Part shown: positions 1 through 7,716 of the stretch, one piece after another | Layout of the letters: each line of letters opens with the position of its first letter | Position numbering within the stretch: position 1 is the stretch's first letter | Assembly (NCBI GenBank): GCA_964343195.1 | Contig: CAYFIR010000171.1 | Location: forward strand, 1-10,882 | Length of the DNA: 10,882 nt | Origin: CAYVAP01 sp964343195 | Lineage (GTDB): Bacteria; Bacteroidota; Bacteroidia; J057 | Reading direction: 5' to 3' | The notes under the pieces: generated by a model | Seen by the model: the letters and a program-made list of their open reading frames with translations, nothing else | Told to the model about the DNA's origin: nothing | Databases searched by the model: none | Program-made: the position numbers and the translations under genes

Positions 1-45
1 CGCTATCGAGTTTCTGCCTAAAATCAGTTGAGTAAAACCCGAAAC

Positions 46-1443
46 TCACGTTAATCTGTCCATGAGGGCAATGATGCTACTGGCTTCGATGGGCATATAA
101 ATATTTTCTATCGGATGGATCAGGCTGTCCTGCGCGACGAAGCGGCAGCGCCAGTGATCCGTGCAAAAAGTCTCGTCCTGCCCCGCAGGGTATACCTTGA
201 CTCCCCGGTTGGTAATCATTTTGAGTTTTAGGCCAGAAGGTGCGAGATCACGCAGGTTGTCTCCGATTTCCTTTGGGGAGTTCCCACCCCAGTCGATGAA
301 AAGGTCTACACCGAGTAACTGCTTCCTGGTACTGGGGCGCTGATATTCAGGTATCAGAATGGGGCTTACCACAGACTGGTCCTCGGATAAGCCCGATAGC
401 TGGGTAGGCGAGGAGCCAAGGCGTGCTATCACGGCATCTGCAAAGGCCTGGGTGCCGACTTTTTGCAGACTGCTACCTGCACGGTAGGTATCGATCGTAT
501 GAATACCTGCTTCTATGGTCGCCAACCATGCATGGTGGATTTTTCGGGCCGTGTCAGCCTGTCCCAGGTGCTGAAGCATCATTACTGCCGCGTTGATCAG
601 GCCAGAAGGATTGGCGATATCCTGTCCGGCGATATCGGGTGCAGATCCGTGGATGGCCTCAAACATGGCACAGTTAGGGCCTACATTTGCAGATCCGCAA
701 AGGCCCACAGAGCCTGCAATTTCAGCGGCTACATCAGAAATAATGTCTCCATAGAGATTGGGCAGTACCACGACATCGTAGCGTTCAGGGAAACGGGCCA
801 GTCTTGCGGTTCCAATATCGATGATCTGGTGCTCCTGCTCAATTTCGGGGTAATGGGCGCCAATTTCCCTGAAAACCTGATGAAAGAGGCCATCGGTCTG
901 CTTCATGATGTTGTCCTTGCTCATGCAGGTTACCTTGTTGCGGCCATGAACCCGTGCATACTCAAACGCATAACGAATGATGCGCTCGCATCCCGGACGT
1001 GTGATGAGCTTTAGGCACTGCTCCACATCGGTTGTCTGTCGGTGCTCAATGCCAGCGTACAGGTCCTCCTCATTTTCCCGGATGATGACAACATCCATGT
1101 TGTCTACAGGGCTATCTATATAAGGCTGGTAGGTGCGTACAGGACGTACATTGGCAAAAAGGCTCAGGCTCTTGCGAAGGGTCACATTCAGGCTCTTGTA
1201 TCCCCCGCCCTGTGGGGTGGTCACAGGAGCTTTCAGCAGCACTCCGGTTTCCTGAAGGATATGCCAGGTGTCAGGGGCAATACCAGCGGTGTTGCCAGTC
1301 TCATAGACCTGTTGACCTATCTGTACAGGAGTTGTATTCAGGTTGGCCCCGGCAGCTTCCAAAATACGCAGGGTGGCATTCATGATTTCAGGTCCGATCC
1401 CGTCGCCATAAGCAACGGCGACTTTGGTCTGAACTGTTTGCAT
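46..1443 (-). CDS. icd: Isocitrate dehydrogenase with C-terminal extension, probably NAD-dependent
   Basis: Oxidatively decarboxylates isocitrate to 2-oxoglutarate in the citric acid cycle, in the cytoplasm. The 465-residue protein opens with the beta-decarboxylating dehydrogenase start (YGDGIGPEI, 12-20). The substrate loop KSLNVTLRK (83-91) has the Ser, Asn and Arg typical of isocitrate dehydrogenase and not isopropylmalate dehydrogenase. Further expected residues are Arg100, Tyr129, catalytic Lys181 in NIMKQTDG, and metal ligands Asp209, Asp233 and Asp237 (LYGDIISD). The cofactor loop HGSAPDIAGQDIANP (265-279) carries Asp270, Ile271 and Ala277, where the E. coli NADP enzyme has Lys, Tyr and Val; this points to NAD, although relatives are often labelled NADP-dependent. 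Residues from about 375 to 465 form an extra domain (GVDLFIDWGGNSP onward) like the C-terminal extension of Rickettsia- and Thermus-type enzymes, absent from E. coli Icd. It is transcribed away from the methyltransferase. The ATG at 1443 has no Shine-Dalgarno sequence but places the N-terminus exactly at the family start. Confidence 0.93.
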   Translation of the reverse strand: MQTVQTKVAVAYGDGIGPEIMNATLRILEAAGANLNTTPVQIGQQVYETGNTAGIAPDTWHILQETGVLLKAPVTTPQGGGYKSLNVTLRKSLSLFANVRPVRTYQPYIDSPVDNMDVVIIRENEEDLYAGIEHRQTTDVEQCLKLITRPGCERIIRYAFEYARVHGRNKVTCMSKDNIMKQTDGLFHQVFREIGAHYPEIEQEHQIIDIGTARLARFPERYDVVVLPNLYGDIISDVAAEIAGSVGLCGSANVGPNCAMFEAIHGSAPDIAGQDIANPSGLINAAVMMLQHLGQADTARKIHHAWLATIEAGIHTIDTYRAGSSLQKVGTQAFADAVIARLGSSPTQLSGLSEDQSVVSPILIPEYQRPSTRKQLLGVDLFIDWGGNSPKEIGDNLRDLAPSGLKLKMITNRGVKVYPAGQDETFCTDHWRCRFVAQDSLIHPIENIYMPIEASSIIALMDRLT

Positions 1444-1507
1444 AAGTGAGCTTGTTTGTATAATTGTGGTTTATGAATACAAAGATGTGAATAAATATTG
1501 ATTATGG

Positions 1508-1515
1508 TAGTTTTG
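1508..1515 (+). promoter_or_regulatory. Candidate Bacteroidota -7 promoter element for the RNA methyltransferase gene
   Basis: TAGTTTTG matches the Bacteroidota -7 consensus TAnnTTTG exactly. I see no TTG at the usual distance of about 17-23 bases upstream, so the call is weak. If used, transcription would begin near 1522. That would put the ATG at 1524 at the very 5' end of the transcript and favour the downstream ATG at 1599 as the real start. Confidence 0.35.
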
Positions 1516-1598
1516 CTTTTGTTATGGGTAGTATTACTTATGTTAATGCGAGCTTTTTGACTTTTGAAAGTTTGCTTACACTACCGACCTTAGGGGGT

Positions 1599-3026
1599 AT
1601 GACCTGGCCAAAGCCTTTTCTCGATAGGATGAAAACCCAACTGGGGGATCAGTCTGTGGATTTCCTGGCTGCTCTGGAACAGCCGGCTCCAGTAAGCATT
1701 CGCCTGAATCCTCGCAAAGTAAAGGGGACACTACCTTACGACCGGATACCCTGGACGGAACATGGGTACTACTTGCCCCGTCGCCCCATATTTACCCTGG
1801 ATCCATGGTGGCATGCAGGCGCATACTATGTTCAGGAAGCCAGCTCCATGTTGCTGGAGCAGGCCGTGAAGCAGCACGTCGAACCAAAAGAAAATTTTGT
1901 AGCGGTGGACCTTTGTGGAGCACCGGGAGGTAAATCCACACACCTGGCTTCCCTGCTGTCTGAGGACAGCCTGTTGATCAGCAATGAGGTCATCCGCCAG
2001 CGAGCTCATATTTTAAGCGAAAATCTTCAAAAATGGGGGTCACCCCAGACGATTGTCACCCAGAACAATCCAGGAGACTTTGCCCAAAAGGAGGCATGGG
2101 TGGACCTGCTGGTTGTGGATGCTCCCTGTTCTGGTGAGGGATTGTTTCGTCGGGATCCCAAAGCGGCTGAGGAGTGGTCCCCTTCAGCGCAGGAGCATTG
2201 TGTTATGCGGCAGCGGGATATTCTGGAGGCCGTTTGGCCGGCACTCAAACCTGGAGGATGGCTGATCTACAGTACCTGTACGTTTTTTCCAGGTGAAAAT
2301 GAAAAGAACCTGCAATGGCTGAGCAGACAGCACGATGTCCATAGCCTGGCCCTTGAGTTACCTGTAGATTGGGGGATAACGGAAGTGGAAGTTGCAGGCA
2401 TACGCGGGTATTACTGTCTCCCACATCTGGTGAAGGGAGAAGGCTTCTTCCTGTCCATTTTACAAAAGCAGGGGGAAGATGCGCCGATGGGGAAATCTAA
2501 AAAAAAGCGTGGCGGCAAGCAGGCTTTTTGGGAAAAAGCCAGTCAGGGCGATTGGGACTTCACAAGGGAGTGGGTTAATAATGTGGATAGGGAGCAACTA
2601 CGGAAAGTAGATGATCAGCTGATATTAGTGCCACAGGCACCTGAGGAATTGCTGGACTGGCTGGGGAGGTCGCTGAACTGGTTACACTTTGGAGTAGAGG
2701 TCGGGGAAGTCAAAAAAAAGAATGTAAAACTGGCTCCAGGACTGGCGCTTTCATGTTTAGCCACTGACAACCTGGATCAGGACATTGAGCTATCATATGA
2801 AGACAGCCTGAGGTACCTGAGCCGGGAAAATCTTTCCATGAATGACTCCGGAAAAGGGTGGGTAAGAGTAGGATATGAAGGTGTACTGCTGGGGCATGGA
2901 AAAAGGGTAAATACGCGTATCAATAACTATTTCCCTGAATTCTGGAAAATTCGGATGAACTGGCAGGTGAGAGAGGAAGAGTACTTTTCGCTGACAAAAA
3001 ATGTAATACATCCCGAGAGTCCTTAA
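1599..3026 (+). CDS. RsmF-like NOL1/NOP2/Sun family RNA cytosine-C5 methyltransferase
   Basis: Predicted SAM-dependent enzyme that methylates C5 of cytosine in RNA, most likely 16S rRNA as for E. coli RsmF, in the cytoplasm. Counting from the ATG at 1599 (475 residues), the protein begins MTWPKPFLDRM, the usual start of this family. It then shows the RNA-binding segment YYVQEASSMLLE (about 77-88), the SAM-binding loop DLCGAPGGKSTH (about 104-115), motif IV DAPCSGEG (cysteine at 177) and motif VI STCTF (cysteine at 227). Those two cysteines are the release and nucleophile pair of the family. The C-terminal half (about 300 onward, including LHFGVEVGEVKKKNVKLAPG) fits the RsmF C-terminal and PUA-like region, and total length is close to RsmF. 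The frame stays open to an ATG at 1524, which would add 25 residues (GSITYVNASFLTF...) unlike the family, so I prefer 1599. The exact rRNA target position is unknown. Confidence 0.88.
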   Translation: MTWPKPFLDRMKTQLGDQSVDFLAALEQPAPVSIRLNPRKVKGTLPYDRIPWTEHGYYLPRRPIFTLDPWWHAGAYYVQEASSMLLEQAVKQHVEPKENFVAVDLCGAPGGKSTHLASLLSEDSLLISNEVIRQRAHILSENLQKWGSPQTIVTQNNPGDFAQKEAWVDLLVVDAPCSGEGLFRRDPKAAEEWSPSAQEHCVMRQRDILEAVWPALKPGGWLIYSTCTFFPGENEKNLQWLSRQHDVHSLALELPVDWGITEVEVAGIRGYYCLPHLVKGEGFFLSILQKQGEDAPMGKSKKKRGGKQAFWEKASQGDWDFTREWVNNVDREQLRKVDDQLILVPQAPEELLDWLGRSLNWLHFGVEVGEVKKKNVKLAPGLALSCLATDNLDQDIELSYEDSLRYLSRENLSMNDSGKGWVRVGYEGVLLGHGKRVNTRINNYFPEFWKIRMNWQVREEEYFSLTKNVIHPESP

Positions 3027-3114
3027 AGTGGTTCAACATGATCCGGTCAATTCTGCCCATTGATGGTATTTTCATATAGGGAAAAGTATAGTTCAAAGTA
3101 TGAAAAATCTTACA

Positions 3115-3144
3115 TTGATAAGGAGTTGGGAGAGTTTAGCTTTG
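3115..3144 (+). promoter_or_regulatory. Bacteroidota-type promoter (TTG-N19-TAnnTTTG) for the hybrid histidine kinase
   Basis: TTG at 3115-3117 is followed after 19 bases by TAGCTTTG at 3137-3144, an exact match to the -33/-7 consensus recognised by the primary sigma factor of Bacteroidota. It sits in the 167-base gap after the methyltransferase. Transcription would start near 3151 and give a leader of about 43 bases before the kinase ATG at 3194. This is the best-formed promoter in the window. Confidence 0.6.
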
Positions 3145-3193
3145 GTAGCATAGAAAATAGACAGATCTTGATCCCCGAGATATTCTGTAGCAA

Positions 3194-5464
3194 ATGTTAT
3201 CAAGCCGCTTATTGAAACTTGAGAATAGAGATTATCCTTTTGAGGATAAGCGAAAGGCACAGCTAGTGGCTACATTGGCCGGCGGTTTTTCCCTTTTCGG
3301 GCTCATCCTTTGCCCACTAATCCTCATTATGGGGGCAGAAAATGCCGTCCTGATTTTTTCCCTGAATTTACTTAATAGCGCTTTTTATCTTATCCCGGTT
3401 TTGTTGATTCGGGGTGGGAAATCTATTCGACTGGCCGGCAATATATTTTGCCATACCCTATTTGTGGCGTTTGTCATTAACCTGTTCATTTTTCTTGGAG
3501 GTGAACCAACGATGACCTATCCCCTCCTGTTCGTGATCCTGTTTGTACTGGCAAGGTTCACGTTGGGAAAGGCCTGGGGATACTATTTTTTAGCACTGTC
3601 GGTCCTGACGCTGGTTACAGCATTAGTCTTACAGGTTATGGATGTGCAGCTAACCAATATGTTTGGTGAAGTAGACCCTCAGGATAATCTTGGAGCCGAT
3701 ATTGTGATCCTGACCCTATCTCTTCTATTCCTGGGTTTTATTGTCGGGCAATACGAAAAGAACCAGAGCCTGCTACGCGAGGACCTGACCGAAGAAAACA
3801 TCCTGAACCAAAATCTGCTAATTCAGCAAAAAGAACTCAATACCAGAATACTTAACCGGGAAGCCGATCTCATCAAGGCAAAAGAAGAGGCGGAGCAGGC
3901 GGCTCATGCCAAAAGCCATTTTCTCTCTACGATGAGCCATGAAATTCGGACTCCGATGAACGCTGTAATCGGTATGACCGGCCTGCTGCTGGAAATGCCG
4001 CTCACAGAGGAGCAGCGGGAGTATGTCGAAATCGTCCGGATTAGCAGTGACAATCTGCTGGGGATCATCAACGATATCCTGGACTTCTCAAAGATAGAAT
4101 CCGGGAAGCTGGAGCTGGAAAAACATCGGTTCCCGACTCATACACCGGTAGAAGATACCCTGGACCTGTTGGTGAGTAAAGCCAATGAAAAAGGACTGGA
4201 CCTGATTTATTCCATTGATTCGGAAGTCCCTACCCATATAGACTCGGACCTGACGAGATTGAGGCAGATCCTCGTGAACCTGGTCAACAATGCGATCAAG
4301 TTTACGGATGAAGGGGAAATTGTCGTTTATGTCAGGTCAAAGGGGCAGGAAGGGGACGAATACCATTTGGAGTTTGAAGTTAAGGACACTGGAATCGGAA
4401 TACCTCCCGCTCGGCTCAACCGACTGTTTAAATCATTTTCACAGGTGGACGAAAGTGTTACCCGAAAATATGGAGGGACCGGGCTGGGGCTGGCGATTAG
4501 CAAACGCTTGGCAGAATGCCTGGGAGGGAAAATCTGGGTAAAAAGTGAAGAAGGAAAAGGGAGCTCTTTCCTGTTTACCATTCTGACAAAGGGGGATTTT
4601 AGGAAGCTGGAAGAGTACGATGCAGGCCTGGATCGCATACAGCCCAACACCCCATTGCTTATCGTGGATGACAACCACACCAACCTGAAAGTACTCGAAG
4701 CCCAGTGTCGATCCTGGAGGCTGAATCCCGTGGTGACAGACAAACCAGATGAGGTCATCCCGCTACTCCGGGAATACCCGGAGATCAAACTGGTGATCAC
4801 AGACTTGCAGATGCCTGGGATGAGTGGGATCGATCTCTCCAAATCCATCAGGGAAACATTCGGTGAATCCCGACACAGCATTCTGGTACTTTCCTCCCTT
4901 GGATATGAGTGGAAAGAAAAGGCAAGGGCCTATGTCAATGCCTACCTCACCAAGCCGGTGAAACTCCTTCCCCTTCGCAGGGCTGTGGCAGGGCTACTCA
5001 ATACCGGTCCCATTCGGCGACCTTCGGACCCTGTTGCAGAGGAGACAAACCGGGAAGAACTGGGAACCAGCATCCCGCTTAGGGTATTACTGGTCGAAGA
5101 CAACCAGGTAAACCAGAAGGTTGCCATGCGGATACTGTCCAAATTGGGATATAATGCCGATATCGCGGCCAATGGGCTGGAAGCAGTAGAGGCCCTGAAA
5201 TTTGCCCCATATGACCTGGTATTCATGGATATGCAAATGCCGGAAATGGACGGAGTAGCTGCCACCATCGAAATCCGGAAAATGGAGCACCTCCATCATA
5301 AGCGTCCCGTCATCATCGCCATGACCGCCAATGCGATGCAGGAGGACCGCGACCGATGCATCGCTGCCGGGATGGACGACTACCTCGCCAAACCCATTCA
5401 GAAGGCCAAGGTTGGGGCTTCGATCCAAAAATGGTTTGGTGAACGGGCCCTGGCTCCAAAATAG
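3194..5464 (+). CDS. Membrane-bound hybrid sensor histidine kinase with two receiver domains
   Basis: A 756-residue inner-membrane signalling protein. Residues about 25-187 are strongly hydrophobic and probably form six membrane helices (roughly 27-48, 51-72, 80-101, 107-121, 127-148, 168-187) with no large extracytoplasmic loop, so the sensor is the membrane domain itself. A coiled linker (190-240) leads to the HisKA domain with phospho-acceptor His249 in MSHEIRTPMN. The ATPase domain follows, with N box NNAIKF (365-370), G1 DTGIG (398-402) and G2 GGTGLGL (427-433). Two receivers complete the protein: REC1 (about 487-602) with Asp492/Asp493, phospho-Asp537, Ser567 and Lys587; and REC2 (about 629-745) with Glu634/Asp635, phospho-Asp679, Thr711 and Lys733. 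Both look functional. No histidine phosphotransfer domain or DNA-binding output is present and no partner regulator lies in the window, so phosphate probably passes to a protein encoded elsewhere. The signal is unknown. The start follows a good promoter, without a Shine-Dalgarno sequence. Confidence 0.93.
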   Translation: MLSSRLLKLENRDYPFEDKRKAQLVATLAGGFSLFGLILCPLILIMGAENAVLIFSLNLLNSAFYLIPVLLIRGGKSIRLAGNIFCHTLFVAFVINLFIFLGGEPTMTYPLLFVILFVLARFTLGKAWGYYFLALSVLTLVTALVLQVMDVQLTNMFGEVDPQDNLGADIVILTLSLLFLGFIVGQYEKNQSLLREDLTEENILNQNLLIQQKELNTRILNREADLIKAKEEAEQAAHAKSHFLSTMSHEIRTPMNAVIGMTGLLLEMPLTEEQREYVEIVRISSDNLLGIINDILDFSKIESGKLELEKHRFPTHTPVEDTLDLLVSKANEKGLDLIYSIDSEVPTHIDSDLTRLRQILVNLVNNAIKFTDEGEIVVYVRSKGQEGDEYHLEFEVKDTGIGIPPARLNRLFKSFSQVDESVTRKYGGTGLGLAISKRLAECLGGKIWVKSEEGKGSSFLFTILTKGDFRKLEEYDAGLDRIQPNTPLLIVDDNHTNLKVLEAQCRSWRLNPVVTDKPDEVIPLLREYPEIKLVITDLQMPGMSGIDLSKSIRETFGESRHSILVLSSLGYEWKEKARAYVNAYLTKPVKLLPLRRAVAGLLNTGPIRRPSDPVAEETNREELGTSIPLRVLLVEDNQVNQKVAMRILSKLGYNADIAANGLEAVEALKFAPYDLVFMDMQMPEMDGVAATIEIRKMEHLHHKRPVIIAMTANAMQEDRDRCIAAGMDDYLAKPIQKAKVGASIQKWFGERALAPK

Positions 5465-5558
5465 GTTTTAGAGGATTAGGGAAAACATTGCAAACCGGGA
5501 GTTGGTATAAGATATAGAAGAGTGTTATGATCTGATTATCCCAACCAACCCACCAACA

Positions 5559-6254
5559 ATGAATACCACCGAACCCATCAATCCTACTCCCCAGGTGTCA
5601 GACCTGGAACCCCGAGCCAGAAAAGTCATTGCCCGACTCTACGATTCAGAGGCTGAACTATCCCAGAAACGGCATGCACTCAAGGCGCGCCTGGCTGATA
5701 TAGATAAGCAGATTGAGCAGGTTATCCGCAGGAGAGGTGAACTGGACAGTCAACTCCAGCAATCCCTTACTGAAGAGGCTGACCCCAAGGAAATAGAAAC
5801 GCTGGATCGGCTGCTAAAAGACATCATTGAGGAACAGCGAACACCCGTAGAGAGTGCTACTGATCAACTTTCAACCCTGACCCGAAACCTCGCAGGATGG
5901 GCTGATCAGGCAGCAGAAGTAGGCAAATCAACCTGGGAGACACTGCGTGAGCAGGTCCACTTTTCAGGGAGTTCCAGGGAAGAAAATACCAGCCCAAAGG
6001 AAGCTTTTCTCAAAGAAGTCAATCAGACAGTGAATGATCTGGGACACCAGATAAGTCTGATGGAAGACAAGCTTCGAACAGCATCCGAAGAAGCCAAAAG
6101 TGGAATACAGGCAAAAGTTGAAATTCTCAAAACCTATCAGGATAAATTGAAGTTAGAAGCAGGAAACCTCAGAAGTAGTGATGATGCAAGCTGGGACGAG
6201 ATCAAAACCAGGGTCAAACACCTGATAAATGATGCCCGGTCAGCCATCAAATAG
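5559..6254 (+). CDS. Coiled-coil protein resembling Sll1863-type stress response proteins
   Basis: A 231-residue, highly charged protein with no signal peptide or membrane segment, so probably cytoplasmic. It is almost entirely predicted helix: a first coiled coil at about 15-95 (rich in Glu, Lys, Arg, Gln), a middle helix at 96-134, a Ser/Asn-rich break near 136-147, and a second coiled coil at about 148-229. Two short similar segments occur, STWETLREQV (124-133) and ASWDEIKTRV (210-219), the second ending the protein. A terminal Trp-(Asp/Glu)-x-(Leu/Ile)-Lys helix after a long coil is what I recall from Sll1863-family stress proteins; this is resemblance from memory, not a search. The ATG at 5559 follows an A/C-rich, G-free leader (5540-5558) without a Shine-Dalgarno sequence. 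The gene lies 94 bases after the kinase and ends just before an intrinsic terminator, so the two might share a transcript. Biochemical function unknown. Confidence 0.75.
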   Translation: MNTTEPINPTPQVSDLEPRARKVIARLYDSEAELSQKRHALKARLADIDKQIEQVIRRRGELDSQLQQSLTEEADPKEIETLDRLLKDIIEEQRTPVESATDQLSTLTRNLAGWADQAAEVGKSTWETLREQVHFSGSSREENTSPKEAFLKEVNQTVNDLGHQISLMEDKLRTASEEAKSGIQAKVEILKTYQDKLKLEAGNLRSSDDASWDEIKTRVKHLINDARSAIK

Positions 6255-6279
6255 AGTTTAGACATTAGCGAGTAGTATG

Positions 6280-6313
6280 AAGGAATCATCCAGTCCGGGT
6301 GGTTCCTTTTTTT
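6280..6313 (+). terminator. Rho-independent terminator after the coiled-coil gene
   Basis: The left arm at 6280-6291 (AAGGAATCATCC) pairs with the right arm at 6297-6308 (GGGTGGTTCCTT) over 12 base pairs including two G-T wobbles. The loop is AGTCC, and five further T follow at 6309-6313. It begins 26 bases after the stop codon at 6254 and insulates the acyltransferase gene downstream. Confidence 0.85.
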
Positions 6314-6416
6314 ATGGAAGACCCTTTTCCAAAATCCTTCGCATACAGTTACATCACATTTGGCCTTTATCCTTATATTAGACTATGATGGCCCGCTGAG
6401 GGCAAATGAAATCAGG

Positions 6417-7640
6417 ATGAAGGACGAACAAACTACTACTACTACTACTCGTTCCGATTTGCTGTCCAAACCCTATCGGGAGATGACCGATATGGAAATC
6501 CAGATGGCAGTGGAGGAGAACAAGGCAAGGGTCAATCAGCATTTCGATTTGGACTTTATGCGCCATCTCAATCGGGAGATAGGGGAACTCATGGGGCTGT
6601 ATTTTCGACCCCGATACATCAATTTTGATGAAATGCCAGAGTGGTCACAGAATGGCCGCCCATTGATATATGCCAGCAACCACTCCGGGATGGCCTTTCC
6701 CTGGGATGCGATCATATTCGGAGCGGGGCTGTACGAAAAGCATGACTACGAATTAAAGAAGCTGTTTAGGGCTTTGGCTGCCCCGATGCTGTCAGCCTCC
6801 AGCCTGATGAATCCTTTCCTCCTGAGGGAACTCTGGAAGCGAGTAGGAGCCGTAGATGCTACCAGCCTCAATTTTGAGACCCTCATGAACCAGGACGAAA
6901 CCAGCGTACTGGTCTATCCTGAGGGCGTTCCTGGCATAGGCAAGGGATTCAATCGCAGGTACCAACTTCAGACGTTCAGTACCTCCATGATCCGCATGTC
7001 GATCAAGTACAAGGCCGACATCGTCTGGGTGAGCTGCGTCAATGGTGAATGGATCAATCCGTTTTCATACGCCTCTCGCTGGCTAAACCGACAGGTAAAT
7101 AAAATTGGAATCCCCTATTTACCCGTAGCCTTGCAAACTCCCTTTTTGCTGGTGCAGCCCTGGCTGTTTTACTACGCCCTCCCCGCCAAACTGACCTATG
7201 TGCGTGGAGGTCGGATCAGACCCTATGAAATGGTCAACAACAGATCTCTGGAGGAGCTCAGCCTGGCTGAAATAAGGGATATCCGCAACGAAGTGCAGCG
7301 CAGAGCCCAGGACGAACTGGATCAGGCGGTTGCTGAATATGGCCGTAAGCCCTATCAGTGGCGCGAACTGTTTCGCAATATCGCCCGTCGTGGCCGGGAT
7401 TTGCCCTACTGGACCCCCATCGGATGGCCTGCCCTCTTCACCGAATATGATCGGCGCTACTACGACGAGCCCGAGCCGCCTCATGGGGTAATCAAAGGCT
7501 GGTTTCGATTCTGGAAAATCGTCTGGAAGAACCCGATTGTCCTTGCCTATTTCATCCCGGTATTTGGCTGGATCCCCATCCTGATGCGTGGACTGAAGAA
7601 CCGTCGCGTAGTCAAACCCTGGGAAGGAAGCGAGGTCTAG
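6417..7640 (+). CDS. PlsC-type (lysophospholipid) acyltransferase family protein
   Basis: Predicted membrane-associated glycerolipid acyltransferase that would transfer a fatty acyl group to a lysophospholipid or other hydroxyl acceptor. Counting from the ATG at 6417 (407 residues), motif I is NHSGMAFPWD, with His89 and Asp97 separated by seven residues instead of the classic four. Motif III is VYPEGVPGIGKGFNRRY (168-184), with the essential Pro-Glu-Gly. The His-Ser-Gly-x3-Pro-x-Asp plus PEG-x-x-GIGK pair matches, from memory, an actinobacterial-type acyltransferase subfamily. Hydrophobic stretches lie near 233-259 and in the C-terminal segment around 370-393 (NPIVLAYFIPVFGWIPILM), suggesting membrane association. 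The frame remains open upstream to a TTG at 6360, but those 19 residues resemble nothing and I prefer the ATG. Near the start are six consecutive ACT (Thr) codons. The substrate cannot be told from sequence; phospholipid, ornithine lipid or neutral lipid synthesis are all possible. Confidence 0.82.
   Translation: MKDEQTTTTTTRSDLLSKPYREMTDMEIQMAVEENKARVNQHFDLDFMRHLNREIGELMGLYFRPRYINFDEMPEWSQNGRPLIYASNHSGMAFPWDAIIFGAGLYEKHDYELKKLFRALAAPMLSASSLMNPFLLRELWKRVGAVDATSLNFETLMNQDETSVLVYPEGVPGIGKGFNRRYQLQTFSTSMIRMSIKYKADIVWVSCVNGEWINPFSYASRWLNRQVNKIGIPYLPVALQTPFLLVQPWLFYYALPAKLTYVRGGRIRPYEMVNNRSLEELSLAEIRDIRNEVQRRAQDELDQAVAEYGRKPYQWRELFRNIARRGRDLPYWTPIGWPALFTEYDRRYYDEPEPPHGVIKGWFRFWKIVWKNPIVLAYFIPVFGWIPILMRGLKNRRVVKPWEGSEV
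6432..6449 (+). repeat. (ACT)6 trinucleotide repeat encoding six threonines
   Basis: Six perfect ACT units lie in frame five codons after the preferred ATG of the acyltransferase, giving a Thr6 tract in the disordered N-terminus. Gain or loss of units would keep the frame, so this is not a phase-variation switch if translation starts at 6417. Confidence 0.9.
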
Positions 7641-7716
7641 AGAGTGGCATGCAGTCTCTTAGCCATGAATTGTACGTTCTTCCTGTAATTTGCCTTTTAT
7701 ACTCAATCCAAACTTC

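Noticed and set aside
463..1449. Plus-strand open frames of 183 and 135 codons
   Set aside because: They lie opposite the well-conserved isocitrate dehydrogenase, have no recognisable domain, and are expected antisense shadows.
1480..1487. CATCTTTG on the minus strand as a promoter for isocitrate dehydrogenase
   Set aside because: One mismatch to TAnnTTTG and no TTG at the right distance upstream; too weak to annotate.
4327..5428. Minus-strand open frames of 184, 108 and 113 codons inside the kinase gene
   Set aside because: They are Ser/Pro/Phe-rich antisense reads of the kinase and receiver domains with no family motifs.
5502..5530. TTGGTA-N17-TTATGA resembling a proteobacterial sigma-70 promoter before the coiled-coil gene
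   Set aside because: Bacteroidota primary sigma factors use a different consensus, and a match this loose arises by chance in AT-rich gaps.
6360..6416. TTG start of the acyltransferase
   Set aside because: The TTG sits in an imperfect promoter-like CACATTTG and adds residues unlike the family; the ATG at 6417 is preferred.
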